Shown here: positions 22,806 through 34,943 of the stretch, one piece after another
Layout of the letters: every line of letters starts with the position of its first letter
Numbering within the stretch: position 1 is the stretch's first letter
DNA from: Saussurea involucrata
Lineage: Eukaryota > Streptophyta > Magnoliopsida > Asterales > Asteraceae
Assembly (NCBI GenBank): GCA_033807775.1
Contig: CM066320.1
Location: 183,383,784-183,447,783 of the forward strand
Direction: 5' to 3'
DNA length: 64,000 bases
Position numbers and translations under genes: made by a program
The notes under the pieces: generated by a model
Database searches by the model: none
What the model saw: only the letters and a program-made list of their open reading frames with translations
Told to the model about the DNA's origin: nothing

Positions 22806-23114
22806 TGGTCTTCAAAGTACAATAATTGTGGAAAAAAACAGTAAAAGCATGCAAGATTCGTTCAAGTACAGGGGCTGAAAGTGTAATTTTTGTGGCCATC
22901 GCGGGCTTCCTCCGCGGGGAGGGACCAAAAGTGTCACCGCGGCCATAGTTGAGGGGCTCCGCGGGACACTTTGGCCAAACAATGGTGCCACGTACGCTCT
23001 AGTCCGCGATCGCAGGGCCCACCGCGGAATTTTAGGGCATTTTGGTAAGTTGGTCGAGATTTAGGGTATTTTAATAACAATGAGTCAAACTTAGGGTATT
23101 TTAATTAATTTCCC

Positions 23115-23393
23115 TTTTCTAAATCATAATTATTTAACATTATACTTTAACTCAAATATTCTACAAATTTTATAGTTCATATTATTCTTTTTAAATTATT
23201 TATCAAATATCGTTTTTTTACATTTTGAAAAAAAATGAGATACAGTAATAATCTTACGTACAAGTATGTGATGCCTGTGTAAAACAAGCTGAATTCCTAA
23301 CAACAAAGTTAATCAGTAGTCACCACGCCTTCATCTCCGGTTCACACTTCACACACACCACACCAGGGGCGATCAACTCTCAAGCTCACAGCA
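23115..23393 (+). promoter_or_regulatory. short upstream region of the DUF1499 gene
   Basis: Only 279 bp separate the right end of MULE-1 from the ATG at 23394, including its 9-bp target duplication. The part near the ATG is CA/CT-rich ('cacacaccacaccag'), as in plant leaders. Any longer promoter must lie within the transposon or have been displaced by it. No clear TATA box is seen next to the start. Confidence 0.4.
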
Positions 23394-24824
23394 ATGGCGT
23401 CCATGCCATCATCATCACCAACTATCTATAGCTCAATTCATCACAAAGCTAAAGTAAATGAAATCAAAACTAGAATCAATTGGTTCATATCTTCATCCAA
23501 GAGCAACAACAACTCCGACGACCAACAACAACCAACTCGAAGGTATCTCATCGTTCTCCTACATCAATAATGCAGATGAGTTGTTCGATTAAATTACACT
23601 AATGAAATTGAGGTTGTTTGCAGGGAGATTATATTGAAGAGCAGCGAACTTGCAGTGCTTGGTGCCATTTTTCACTTCAGGTACCCCTTTCCCTTTAGAA
23701 ACAGCTATTCTTCTGCCATTCAATGTGTTCAATTTGAGTGAATTAGGTTTTGATCCATTGTGCTTATCAATTGATTGCAAAAAGCCACTGTAGTTGTGAA
23801 ATGCTAAACCCTCGGATTTTTCAATTTCTTAGAGATAAGGACTGTGGACGACAATTTGGATGTAAGTTGAGAGTCTGCAAATCAGATGCACCCCAGTATA
23901 TGTTGAGAATATGGATTTTGTGGTTACAATCACTTGGATAATTCTTGGATCGTGTGTGTATATGTTGTACTTTCCAAATACTATATTTTGACACTTTTTA
24001 ACACCTTAGGTTTCATGAAATCAGTATTGGGATAATCCTAGATATAAAGTTTTTAGATTTATAAGAGATCAATGGTTACATGGTAGTTAGACATTTAATA
24101 AATACTCCAAAAGCGGTAGTTAGACGGTTACGAGGTAGTTACAACTGCTTGTGGATAAGGTTGAAACGTTCCGATTCCAGGGGCGCTTCCCCCTTGACCC
24201 CCTCCTTATGGCGATCTAAGGTGATAGGGGCAACATTTGTGAGTATGCGCTTCGTACCTCCTAAGTCGTAACTCAAGTTATGTTTGCCTTGTCACCTAGT
24301 CGATCCTCAGTAAATCACAATTACTCCAAAGTGCTAGATGACATTAAAATCACCAACATTATATGAGAGTGCTCGCCTGCTCGGATGAACTACTTGCTAT
24401 TTTTGGCATGTTTGAATATGAGAATTAATCTATTAAAGAGCAAGACCTAATTGGGTTGAGTTATTAGAGATTGTTGACCAATAAAATAGTATATGTGATG
24501 AAAGAAGAACATCTATAGAGGTGTAATTGCATCAAGAGTTTGGGACAGAGGACGGGTTTGCATACATTCCACCCCCAGATCTTGCTTTCGATTTGGTTTG
24601 GTTTAGCCTGTTAGAATTTCTATATAAGTAACAATTTAGAAAGGGATTTTGAGTTTTCATGTGTTTGATGCAGTGGAAATAAGCCAAATTACCTTGGTGT
24701 ACAGAAGAATCCTCATGCTTTAGCTTTATGCCCTGCAACAAACAAGTGTATTTCGACTTCTGAGAATATCAGTGACAATGTCCACTATGTGCCACCTTGG
24801 TAAGATATATTCATATATATAGGG

Positions 24825-24856
<32 letters not shown>

Positions 24857-27455
24857 TTTCCCGCACATGTTTCCTGTTAATTCTTGTTTTTCAAGCCAAG
24901 GGTCTTCCCGAAAACAACCTCTATACCCCTTAGGGTAAAGGCAAGGTCTTCCTACATCATACCCTCTTCGGACCCCACCTCAGTGTGAGATATAGTAGAT
25001 TCATTTGGTTTGATTTATCTGAAGAGAGGTTCAAGTGTCTTTCTTTTTTCCTGGACTGGAGGGAGGATATGAAAATATCCAATGTTTTTCTTAGGGTCGG
25101 CTAGTCTCGACTCATACTTTCTAACATCAAGCCAGAATGCATAAGAATGGCTTGTATTTGCTCTTACTAGCTACAGATTCTCGGCCTTCAATTCATTTTC
25201 TGCAGGAACTATAATCCAAAAGAAGGTCGTGGAAGCAAAAAACCCGTGAGCAAAGAAGTAGCAATGGAGGAGCTCCTTGAAGTGGTTAGATGTTTGGTTT
25301 TCGACCCCCCGTTTCTGTAACACCCCATCCTTCATTTTTGGGTGCCATTACTTTATTTATCCAAATCTTTCTATAAACAAATCTTCATTTATTTCATGTC
25401 TCATTTATTACATCAAGAGTTAAAACATAGCGGAAACGTAACTTAAAACTTGTAATACAATAAACATTTCTTATTGAACTTTGTAGTACTATTTCATGAA
25501 GTCCTCATTTACTCCTTCCCTGATATGCATACATGGAGTATATAAGCTTTAAGCTTAGTAAGTAGTCATGGTTTCATAAATAAATAACTTTCATTATACT
25601 TGCATATTATGAATAATAATTCATAAAAATACTTGTCATGCATAAAACATTTTTTTGAGATCTCACTTGTCACATGTAAGTATGCCATACTTGGTTGCCT
25701 TGAGGTTCAATAACCCCGGGGGCCATAAGGTCCGTTTGTAAGATGTCCCTTCTTGTACCATATCCCGTACGTTGGATATTAATAACGTGCAAAGATACAT
25801 ATACTTGTATCATAACGTGCTATCATACACCTTGATCATAAAAATGTATTGTAGTTTCAAACATGTCAAATATCTTATCAAGATGTTCTTAATGCATAAA
25901 ATAATTTTATATATAGCATGTATGTATCTCAAAAATCACATAATGTACTTACATTGATTGTACCTAACTTTCCCTTGATCTCTTACTTCAAGCTTAGTAG
26001 TGTATTAAGAGAAAGAGAGAGTAAAGTTTCGGTATGAACCTAATGGCTTTGCTTCTACCTCTATTTATAGTTAAACACAAGGTATCAATTACTTGTTCTT
26101 CTTGCTTTACTCTTATCAGATTTTGACACCTCATACTTTAGGATAAGAGAAACTTGACACATCATGCTTCTAGCTTACTTTGTCGTGCTTCTAGCTTGCC
26201 ATATCATGTTTCTTAGGATGTATTATGACTTAGGGCCTGTTTGTTAGCAGCTTAATGAGCTTAATGGGACTCATAGCTTATTCAGTCAGCTATACATGGC
26301 TGTTTGGTAGTGGCTTAATGATATAGAAAGTGACTTATTTATTAAGCTTTTAGGATGAAGCTTTATGCAGAAAGCCAAGTTTTGTCCAAACCAGTCTCTT
26401 CCAATTAAAAAACATGGTCCTTCCATCATTGAAAACACCCTCCCAAACAAAAACCTTTCCAATCTATACAGACAGATTAATCCACACAGACAACTTTATT
26501 CATACAGGACTTAATGGAAAACCAACCAAACAGCCCCTTAGCTTTACCAACTCATATCTTAGCTTTGTCAATTCATCACTTAGTTTTGGCAACACACTAT
26601 TCTAGCTTTGTCAACTCATCACTAGATTGCTTTATCATGCTTATTAGGCTTGCTTGGTCATCTATGTAGCTTTGCTTTCTCATGTTTTGCCTTGTAGGCC
26701 TTTATTTAATAAAGGCTACAGCTGTTGGAACTTTTGGTGTTCTTAATTAAATTACAACTCTTGTATTCAAGGCTTTAAATATTGAAATTTAATTAATATA
26801 GAAGTAGGGTGTTACAGTTTCTTCATATTCAAACACGAAAAGCATGATGCATTGTTTGTGCATGTATGCCTTTCAAAAAAAATTGTTTGTGCATGTATAT
26901 CACCTCAGAACCAACTGAGTTAACTTGCTTTTATCGTATTACAGATAAATTCAACAAAACCGGACAACTTCACACCAAGGATAACGGAGAAGAAAGACGA
27001 TTATATACGTGTGGAGTATGAAAGTCCTATTTTGGGGGTAAATTCAACAAAACCATGTCCTGCCCTTTTTCTGTTGAAATATGGACAAAAATGATACATT
27101 GTTTTGTCTCAGTTTGTGGATGATGTTGAGTTTTGGTTCCCTCCTGGGAAGAAACCACTTGTACAATACCGATCGGCATCACGCATAGGGATTGGTTTCG
27201 ATGCCAATAGAAAGAGAGTGAAGGTGCTAAGCTTTTCCCTACTTGCCCTTTTGTTTTAACCACACCACCTATATCATAATCCACAATCTCTCCTAAACCT
27301 TTCAAGGAAAAAATTGTTTTGCAGTATGCATACATCGGATGGGATATACCGGATACGTTTGGTTTTTATTATTGAATTTTCTTTTTTCTTTTTGTTGCTA
27401 GGCATTGCGTCTAGCGTTGGAGAAGAAGGGTTGGGCTTCTGAAGACGACTTTTGA
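23394..27455 (+). CDS. DUF1499 family protein, probably plastid-targeted, 7 exons
   Basis: Exons: 23394-23542, 23624-23680, 24674-24799, 25206-25284, 26945-27037, 27113-27223, 27402-27455; total 669 nt, 222 aa, all with GT-AG borders. The first ~50 residues are Ser/Asn/Lys-rich and poor in acidic residues until near the end, like a chloroplast transit peptide. A short hydrophobic stretch (LAVLGAIFHFSG) follows. The rest matches what I recall of the plant DUF1499 proteins: NYLGVQKNPHALALCPATNK, CISTSENISDNVHYVPPW, then DDVEFWFPPG, SASRIGIGFDANRKRV and ALRLALEKKGWASEDDF at the end. The biochemical role of the family is unknown. Intron 4 is 1660 bp because of a solo LTR. The gene is convergent with PBF1, with 527 bp between the stops. 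Confidence 0.88.
25316..26816. mobile_element. solo LTR (1501 bp) in intron 4 of the DUF1499 gene
   Basis: It has perfect 10-bp inverted ends TGTAACACCC / GGGTGTTACA and the 5-bp target duplication GTTTC on both sides (25311-25315 and 26817-26821). No internal retroelement sequence or second LTR is present, so it is a solo LTR, probably gypsy-type from its terminal sequence. A separate MITE is inserted in it. The host splice sites (donor 25285, acceptor before 26945) are intact. Confidence 0.9.
26233..26537. mobile_element. PIF/Harbinger-like MITE nested in the solo LTR
   Basis: 305 bp. The ends are GGGCCTGTTTG and CAAACAGCCCC, with the TTA duplication (26230-26232 and 26538-26540). It is non-coding. 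It must be younger than the LTR it interrupts. Confidence 0.78.
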
Positions 27456-27982
27456 CATGGCTTAAGTTTCTGATGATCTGTTTCATGAAGATGTATAACC
27501 GTGTAAAGGAGCAACAAAAGCTAGCTGCATGCAATTCATGTCGAGCTGTTTTGGATTTTACAGTTTTTGTTCGTTTTATGGATACCACGAGACATCGATG
27601 AGTTTGAAGAAACATTTTGTTAATGCTTCGTTTTCTTGAAAGGCCGAAATCTTTCATTTTGAAAAACCAAACAGAACAATTTGGTTTTCCACACAAGTGT
27701 TAAGAATAGATTTGAATACAACAGAGTCAATAAAAGCTTGATGTGATTATAAACTTATAAAGATCCAACATTAAAAGTAATTCACAAGAATTCGGGTACC
27801 AAATGAACCAAACAAACAAACAAACCCAGTGAATCTTACAAGGAACAGGGTCTCCGGAAGGACCTGAAACATAATTTTGCAAGAACCCCATTCGATATAA
27901 AGTTTCGAGCTTTGTTTTGCACAAGGACTAACAACCCCATGACTTGAGGGATAAGAAGACGGATGAATCTGTTGCGACCAGT

Positions 27983-30646
27983 TTAGTCCCTACGGAGTTC
28001 CTCGTATTCACATCGAATGCCATCAGCATTTAAGATTACAATCTCAACCTTGTCTCCCTGTATATAAACAAAGCTTTAGACTCAAAACATATATTTGGAA
28101 ATAAATATTTTGTATGGCAGTAATTCGAATTTTGTTGTTTTAAGCAGAAGCAGAATTTTCGCCTTCACGTGTTGGTTATTTAGTATTTTTCATACGATGT
28201 GAGGGTAATGAAAAACAAACACTCAGTTAACTTACAACCATACGAAAAAAGCAGGCGAAAACAGAGAAACTTACTGTGTATATATCTCTTTCTGTTGCCG
28301 ATGAAAAACAAGTCTTTACCAAATCAATAGCCTCGGTTTCAGAAAGTGGCGTAACAGCATCCTGCACAAAAGAGGGAAAATAAAGACCAAACCAAACAAA
28401 AAATCCCGCTTTTCATGAATACCCCCGGCTTGCAAAACAACAAAAGGTGAGAAAAATAGGTTAAAACAAAGAAGGAATCAAGGAAACACAAAGTGCAGTG
28501 TCGACAAGATACTCCATTCCAAATTAAGCGTCCGCATTTCTATGTTAGTTTGTCCCATAATAAGTGTCCACTTTAAATATAAATGTCTATTTTCCAATTT
28601 TAACCTTAATTATGAGAAGGAATTCCTTACTCCCTCTATTATTAAAAGGTAAATTTTCATTTAGTTGATTAAAAAATGGAATAAATATTTTCATTGTGGC
28701 CATTTATCCTGCGACAGTGGGAGAAGCATATAAATTTATCAAAGTAAGAAAGAAGACGTAAAACTGAAGGCAGACCTTAGCTGGTAAGAGAAGAGGGCTC
28801 GGAGATTTGAGCTGGTTATCCAGGAAAGGAGTGATAAGTGTGGCACCGGAACCTTGAGCACTGTATCCAACTCTCTCATATGATCCAACAGCATCATATG
28901 TGAATACACACCCCTTTCCTTAATGTTTTACAGATGAGTTTATGTTAGCACACATCAGGATTCAGGGCTCACTCTACAACTAAAACCATATATATATATA
29001 TATATATATAATATACATGTACCTTCACTATCGAGGCCGCCTAAAACATTGAAGGCGTAATATGGGAAGAAACGTTTGTAGTAGAGGGTGTTTGAGAGAA
29101 GCTGAGCCATAGCAGGGCAACTCATCTGCTTGTTGTGTTGATGTTGATAAATCTTTCATAAACGAAAAGAAGAAACAAAGAAAAACGAAGCATCAGTTAT
29201 TAATTTTTCCTCAAAATTCATCTAAAAGCAAATCAGACCAAATGAACCCATTAAATCCCACAAGGAGTAGGGTCTGGCAATGGTAAAATGAAGAAGTCTG
29301 CGTCACTTTACGGTGTAAGGAATTATATATAATATGAATGGATAACAAGAAAATATTTCAAAAGAATCTTACCAAGTGTCTAGATGCCAGGACCTTCTGC
29401 AATGCTTTGACATCTGCCTGAAATCCTGAAGAAGCCATGACGCTTTTGTCTGCTCTGAAAGTAAAGAATTCAACAACCATAAATACATGCCTTTCTTGTT
29501 TCAGGCTGATTTCCATTGAATTTTCAAAATGTATGATTTTTCAATGCATAAAATGAGAAAGCATGCAAGTACATGATGCAAAAAATAACCATCGATACTT
29601 GAGTTATTACATTTAATGAAAAGAAACTGGAATTATATGCTTCGTCCACCCAAAGAAATTGTATTTCAGTTCAGATTTGCAATAAATTGTGAAACTGAAA
29701 TGCCCTGAAGTTGTATAGGTTATGTGTTTGCGTAACTAAAGTCAGAATCTAATAAAGATGGAAGTGCATAAAAATTTGTTAACAATAGAATAACCATTTT
29801 CCAGCTGAACATATGCGAAATGAATAACCATAAAAAATTGTTAATAATAAATAACCATTTTCCAAGATAGATAAGGAAGCCAAGGGTAGAAAAGGGAAAC
29901 TTGGAACTCTCCTGTGTCCACATTCTCCAACTGAACATATGCGAAATGAATAGAAATTGAACTCTAATGTTTTTAAGCTACCCATTTAGTTAAACTGAAA
30001 CATAAAACTTGCTACACAGAACCTTAAGTTGCTTCAAAAAAGGGTCCCATTTACTCTAGAAACACAAAATGTACTCAAATTTACATGTATCCTTCACTGT
30101 TGCAAAAACATGGATAGTGGACTCTAATTGTGGAACTAAGGGAGTGTAAATTAGGGCAAGTAGCAATTTTTTACCCTTTTCCTGTAAATTTGAGCTAAAT
30201 GTTGCTGAATTTGTAACTAACTGTAACCCTAAGCTCTAAAAGCAGACCGAAATACAACGAACTTTTGTTGATTAAAATAACGACAATGATTAAATTCCAA
30301 CATAAACTCAAATAACAAACATCCATAAAAGCAATTGGTCAAATATACACAAGATTAAAAGTTTAAAACGAAAATGGTCATACAATTTACAGATTTTGGA
30401 GTAATCTCGGGTGAGAATACTGTAACCGGTGGACATCCGAGTATCCGCTGCAATCACACAGTAATCCGCACCGGCAATCGCCACGCAAGTTCTGCACATA
30501 TACAGATACAGAGCAAAGGGGGAAAATCAAACATGGAGAGATTCATAACATTATATGGAGAGAGAGAGAGCGAAATAATTAAGGGCGTAATGAGAGTACC
30601 CTCCATTGTTGTCGTAAGGAGACCAATTTGCTTGTTCCTTGGGCAT
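27983..30646 (-). CDS. PBF1: 20S proteasome beta-6 subunit (PBF1), 7 exons
   Basis: Exons (minus): 30646-30600, 30491-30384, 29454-29373, 29152-29023, 28918-28776, 28361-28275, 28057-27983; total 672 nt, 223 aa, the same length I recall for Arabidopsis PBF1. The protein opens MPKEQANWSPYDNNGGTCVA and continues with IAADTRMSTGYSILTRDYSK, SSGFQADVKALQKVL, RFFPYYAFNVLGGLDSEGKG and ERDIYTGDKVEI, ending LRRD. Beta-6 is a structural, non-catalytic member of the 20S core ring: it has no processed Thr1. All introns are GT-AG. It is a housekeeping gene, convergent with the DUF1499 gene, and looks intact. Confidence 0.96.
28550..28700. other. intronic stretch (PBF1 intron 5) with no recognised element
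   Basis: AT-rich intron sequence containing 'actccctctattattaaa' style text that resembles the 'tactccctcc' start common in plant Stowaway/Mariner-like MITEs. I could not define two ends. Confidence 0.25.
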
Positions 30647-30835
30647 GATGATGAGAATTTAGATCAAAGAAGCTCACTGCGTTTTTGAGAATGTGTAATG
30701 GGGGAGACAAATATTGATGATACTGATGAGAACAAATCCTTTTGAGCTTTAGATTTCTGTTTTCTTCTTAATCAAGAAAACGTAAAAACAAATCTTTAAT
30801 TTCTTATTTTTCCCCGATAAACACCGAAAATTATT

Positions 30836-31197
30836 GGGAAATTAATTAAAATACCCCAACATTGAAAGTGACTTACCAAAGTACCCCAAAAAATTTACTT
30901 CTTACCGAAATGCCCTCTTTTTTCGCGATAGGATCCCGCGATAGCGGGCAGGGACTGAAAGTGTAAATTTTTGCAAGATTATTTACACTTTCAGTCCCAT
31001 CGCGGGCCATCGCGGGTCTCGATCGCGGGGGCCAGGGACTGAAAGTGAAAATATTTCTTGCAAAAAATTTCACAATTGGTCCCTGCCCGCGATCGCGGGA
31101 TCCTATCGCGGAAAAAGAGGGCATTTCGGTAAGAAAATTTTTTTTGGGGTACTTTAGTAAGTCACTTTCAATCTTGGGGTATTTTAATTAATTTCCC
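30836..31197. mobile_element. short MULE, GGGAAATTAATT ends, 9-bp TSD
   Basis: 362 bp element between perfect 9-bp duplications AAAATTATT (30827-30835 and 31198-31206). It is an almost complete inverted repeat with GC-rich blocks (CCGCGATAGCGGG, GATCGCGGG). No coding capacity. It lies 190 bp upstream of the PBF1 start codon, head to head. Confidence 0.9.
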
Positions 31198-31945
31198 AAA
31201 ATTATTACATAACTTCTTTTAAAAAATTCATAAAATCTTTAGGGAAATTAATTAAAATACTCTAAGTTTGACCAAGTGTTACCAAAATACCACAAATCTC
31301 TCCCACTTTGCAAAAATACCCTTTTTCCGCGATGGGAGCCCGCGATCGCGGGCCATGGACCATTTCTGACACTTTTTTAAACTTGCAGGGACCATTTTTG
31401 AAAAATGGCATCCCGCGATCGCGAAGGAATCCCGCGATGGGATTATTTTGTGACTTTTCATTTGCAAATGACCATTTGTGAAAAATTCCAGGGACCATTT
31501 ATGAAAAATTCACCCGTGTTTGACACTTGATGAATTTGAATTGTAATGTTACACTTTCAATCCCTATACTTATTTACTAAATTTACTTTATACCTTTTAC
31601 TTTCATTATTTTAATTTTACATTTAACACATATAATCGTTTATTAACTAAAATACGTTAAAAAAATACGTTTTAATTTTAACAAATTACACCATTATAAT
31701 CGTCTCTTCGATACGTTCGAAATGAGCCTAATCTTGAATTTTTTTGGATTTATATATTTTAATATATATCATATACAGTTATACACTACATAAAAAAATA
31801 TTTTTTATATTTAAAATTCATACCCTTATAGTTAATTATTAAATTTATGGTACATTTTTTTTTCAATTTTGTTTTACACTCCTATCGCATTAACATAATA
31901 ATCATATATTAACTAATTTATTAAATCGTTTTAAATTATTATTAT

Positions 31946-32158
31946 TTGAATGTGTTTATAGATATCGTGAATGACAATAGGAGAAGGTTTCACGAGAAGA
32001 ATATTAAATGGGGTTTTGACACGTTGGTATCATTGGACTCATTTAAGAATTGTGAAAATGGGTATTTGGCGAATGATGATTCATGTGTGTTTGGAGCTGA
32101 AGTATTTGCAGTTACAGAGTATGCACAAAATGATCGATGTATTTCCAACGTAACTTAG
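31946..32158 (+). pseudogene. captured MATH (TRAF-like) domain fragment
   Basis: 70-codon frame, of which about residues 11-56 look like part of a plant MATH domain: RRRFHEKNIKWGFDTLVSLD followed by NGYLANDDSCVFGAEVFAV. The typical plant MATH pattern is RRFH...WGFD.....F....NGYL..D.C.FGAEVFV, from the C-terminal half of the domain. The N-terminal half and the rest of the protein are missing. Its start overlaps the inner edge of the TIR. It has no promoter or splice structure of its own, so it is a captured fragment rather than a gene. Confidence 0.72.
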
Positions 32159-32474
32159 ATTAAAATTATCTCCTTCAGTTCAGTCCCGTCCCGTCCCATC
32201 CAGTTCAGTCCCGTCCAGTTCCGTCCCGTCCCATCTAGTATGCGTACCAAACGCTACCTAAGAGTACCGTAAATTAAATAATTAACTATAAAGGTATAAA
32301 TTGTAAATATTAAAAATATTTTGATGTAGTGTATATGATATATATTAAAATATATAAATCAAAAAAATTCAAGATTGAGCTCATTTCGAACGTATCGAAG
32401 AGACGATTATAATGGTGTAACTTGTTAAAATTAAAACGTATTTATAAACGTATTTCGAACGTATCGAAGAGACC

Positions 32475-34190
32475 CGGACCCTACGATACGACACCCGCTT
32501 AAACTGTCACTAAAACTACTTCCCGGTCTCGCCAAACAGGTCTGTTCGGGATCTGTTTCGACCTCCTTAAACCCAGTAAATCCTCAATATTATTACATGG
32601 TCAGAGAGTACTATGAGTTAGGGTTCCAAGGACATATTATACGCCTCCTAACGATTTTTCTACCATTTATTATGGATTTTACAAAAACAGTTCCCCGAAC
32701 AGCGAAAATCAGCACCTTTCAGTATAAAATGACATTTTGACCAATGCTACGTCCCGAACTGGGCTTCGCACAAAACACAGAAAAGTTTATAGACTCAAAA
32801 AGGGAACTTTTGGCGCTGGTCTCACCCAGATACGAGTTACGAGCAAAAAGTTATGGTTTTCCCAAGACTGGCAGATTCCAGAATTTTTCACATGAAATGA
32901 CGAATCACTGAACTTACGACCACTTTTCCACCTAGCTAGAGGCCGAACCAGTTTTCCGCTAAAACACGGAAAACGTGTCCGACCCCGAGCTTGAACCGTG
33001 GGCGCCAGGTTCGGCTCAATCGGAGTTACGACAGAAAAGTTATGGCCGTCGCAAAAACAGTGGCTGAACAATTACTCACAAGAAATGACGACTCTAAAAA
33101 CAACGGTTCGATCGGTTTGGCTTAAGCGATTAAGTTCTGGCTTAAAGGAGTCTACGGTGATTATTAGTAAGACATGGCCACGCACCACCCACTGCCCTCC
33201 GGCAGTGGTGGTCGCCGGTGGCGGCCGGCGGCGGTTCATCGACGAAGTGATAAAAAACAACCCGCAAACCACCGCGAGATCACTACCCTCTCGATCACCC
33301 TACCGCACGCACCAACGACTGACACCACCACCGCCACCCGACACCCAGCCACCACAGTGGCGGCGCGGCAGCGGCAGCGGCGGCCGGCCGACGGTGGTCC
33401 TCCGGTGACGAAAACGAAAAGAAAAGAAACGTCGAGTGAAACCTTACCTCGATGACGACACAACGACGAAACCCGACACCTTCACTCTCTCTCGCTACAC
33501 CCTCCTCTTCGCCGGCAGAACCAGCAGCGCCGGCGCCGGCTGCTTGTGGGTGGCTCACGGCGGCAGCAGCGACTCCGGCGACTTCCCTTCCTTCTTGTCT
33601 TCCTCTCTCTCTTACCTCGATGACGACACAACGACGAAACCCGACACATTCACTCTCTCTCGCTACACCCTCCTCTTCGCCGGCTGCTTGTGGGTGGCTC
33701 ACGGCGGCAGCAGCGACTCCGGCGGCTTCAGCAACTCCGGCGACTTCCCTTCCTTCTTGTCTTCCTCTCTCTCTCTCTCGGAATCTTCGACGAACCAATG
33801 GTGACGGCGGTGGTGTCCGGCAGCAACAGCGGCGACGACAGGAGGAGGGGCTACGGCCGTGGGTTTTATTTTTTTGGAGATAGCTTAGGGTTTGATATCT
33901 CTTCTTTTCTTATCTAAGCGTGATACACAAACAAGGAAAACGAGGGGGGGAAGGCTGCACCTCTTGGGCCGAACCCCATGCATGGGTTTAGGTGAATTGC
34001 AATAATGGTCCCTGTAGTTGCAGTTACACAATTATCCAACACGGCCCCTCAACGAAACACCTAACGCGACTAACCTTTCCCGTTAAACCCGACTTTTAGC
34101 AATTAAGGTCTTTGATGTCTAACCTCGATAACTAACAACGTTAAAAGAAAAGATTTAATTTGATACCGTAAATCCTACCAGGACACGGGC
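32475..34190. mobile_element. GC-rich insert inside MULE-3, possibly an LTR remnant
   Basis: This segment differs from the AT-rich MULE around it. It has phrases such as 'cgagttacgagcaaaaagttatgg' typical of plant gypsy LTR/leader sequence, a block coding for Pro/Thr/Arg low-complexity peptides at 33170-33800, and, read on the minus strand, an LTR-like start TGTAAAGCCCGTGTCC near 34190. The other end shows only CCGGGTCTC where a matching CA end would be expected, so the boundaries are unproven. It could also be captured genomic sequence. Confidence 0.4.
33444..33775. repeat. tandem duplication of about 165 bp
   Basis: The segment beginning 'cctcgatgacgacacaacga' and ending 'tcttcctctctctc' occurs twice in a row (about 33444-33611 and 33612-33775). 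The copies differ by a 24-bp insert in copy 1, an 18-bp insert in copy 2 and a few substitutions. Confidence 0.85.
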
Positions 34191-34943
34191 TTTACACTTC
34201 TCCTATTGCCATTCACGATAATCTATAAACACATTCAAATAACAATAATTTAAAACGATTTAATGAATTAGTTAATATATGATTATTATGTTAATGCGAT
34301 AGAAGTGTAAAAAAAATTGAAAAAAAAGAGATGTACCATAAATTAAATAATTAACTATAAGGGTATGAATTTTAAATATAAAAAATATTTTTTATGTAGT
34401 GTATAACTGTATATGATATATATTAAAATATATAAATCCAAAAAAATTCAAGATTGGGCTCATTTCGAACGTATCGAAGAGACGATTATAATGGTGTAAT
34501 TTGTTAAAATTAAAACGTATTTTTTAATGTATTTTAGTTAATAAACGATTATATGTGTTAAATGTAAAATTAAAATAATGAAAGTAAAAGGTATAAAGTA
34601 AATTTAGTAAATAAGTATAGGGGTTGAAAGTGTTACATTCCGATTCAAATTCATCAAATTGGACGAAGGGTGAACAGTGTCAAACGCGGTTGAATTTTTC
34701 ATAAATGGTCCCTGGAATTTTTCAAAAATGGTCCCTTGCAATTGAAAAGTCACAAAATAATCCCATCGCGGGATGCCATTTTTCAAAAATGGTCCCTACA
34801 AGTTTAAAAAAGTGTCAGAAATGGTCCCTGGCCCGCGATCGCGGACTCCCATCGCGGAAAAAAGGGTATTTTTGCAAACTGGGAGAGATTTGTGGCATTT
34901 TGGTAACACTTGGTTTGACTTAGGGTATTTTAATTAATTTCCC

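Larger units (their letters stand above)
19094..23114. mobile_element. MULE-1: Mutator-like element with ~313 bp TIRs and 9-bp TSD
   Basis: 4021 bp element flanked by perfect 9-bp duplications TTTTCTAAA (19085-19093 and 23115-23123). The terminal inverted repeats are about 313 bp (19094-19407 and 22802-23114) and nearly identical. They begin GGGAAATTAATTAAAATACC and contain GC-rich blocks such as CCGCGGTGGGCCC. Inside are a coiled-coil gene (+), a PB1-like gene (-), a 1-kb solo LTR (21030-22041) and the 3' part of a mudrA-type transposase (-). The transposase catalytic region is missing, so the copy is defective. Both long TIRs and the 9-bp duplication are diagnostic of MULEs. Confidence 0.93.
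31242..34943. mobile_element. MULE-3: Pack-MULE-like element with ~740 bp TIRs, 9-bp TSD
   Basis: 3702 bp, flanked by perfect 9-bp duplications AAATCTTTA (31233-31241 and 34944-34952). The inverted repeats extend from the ends to about 31985 and from about 34200. The core holds a MATH/TRAF-like gene fragment (31946-32158), a GTCCCGTCC-type minisatellite (32175-32240), a second partial copy of TIR sequence (32256-32470) and a GC-rich insert (about 32475-34190). No transposase is present. Carrying a host gene piece between MULE TIRs defines a Pack-MULE. Confidence 0.88.

Noticed and set aside
30374..30688. 104-codon plus-strand frame
   Set aside because: Antisense to PBF1 exons 1-2, which are well supported on the minus strand.
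33174..33883. Overlapping GC-rich open frames of 75-167 codons on both strands
   Set aside because: Low-complexity peptides over a tandem duplication, with no splice structure and no family resemblance.
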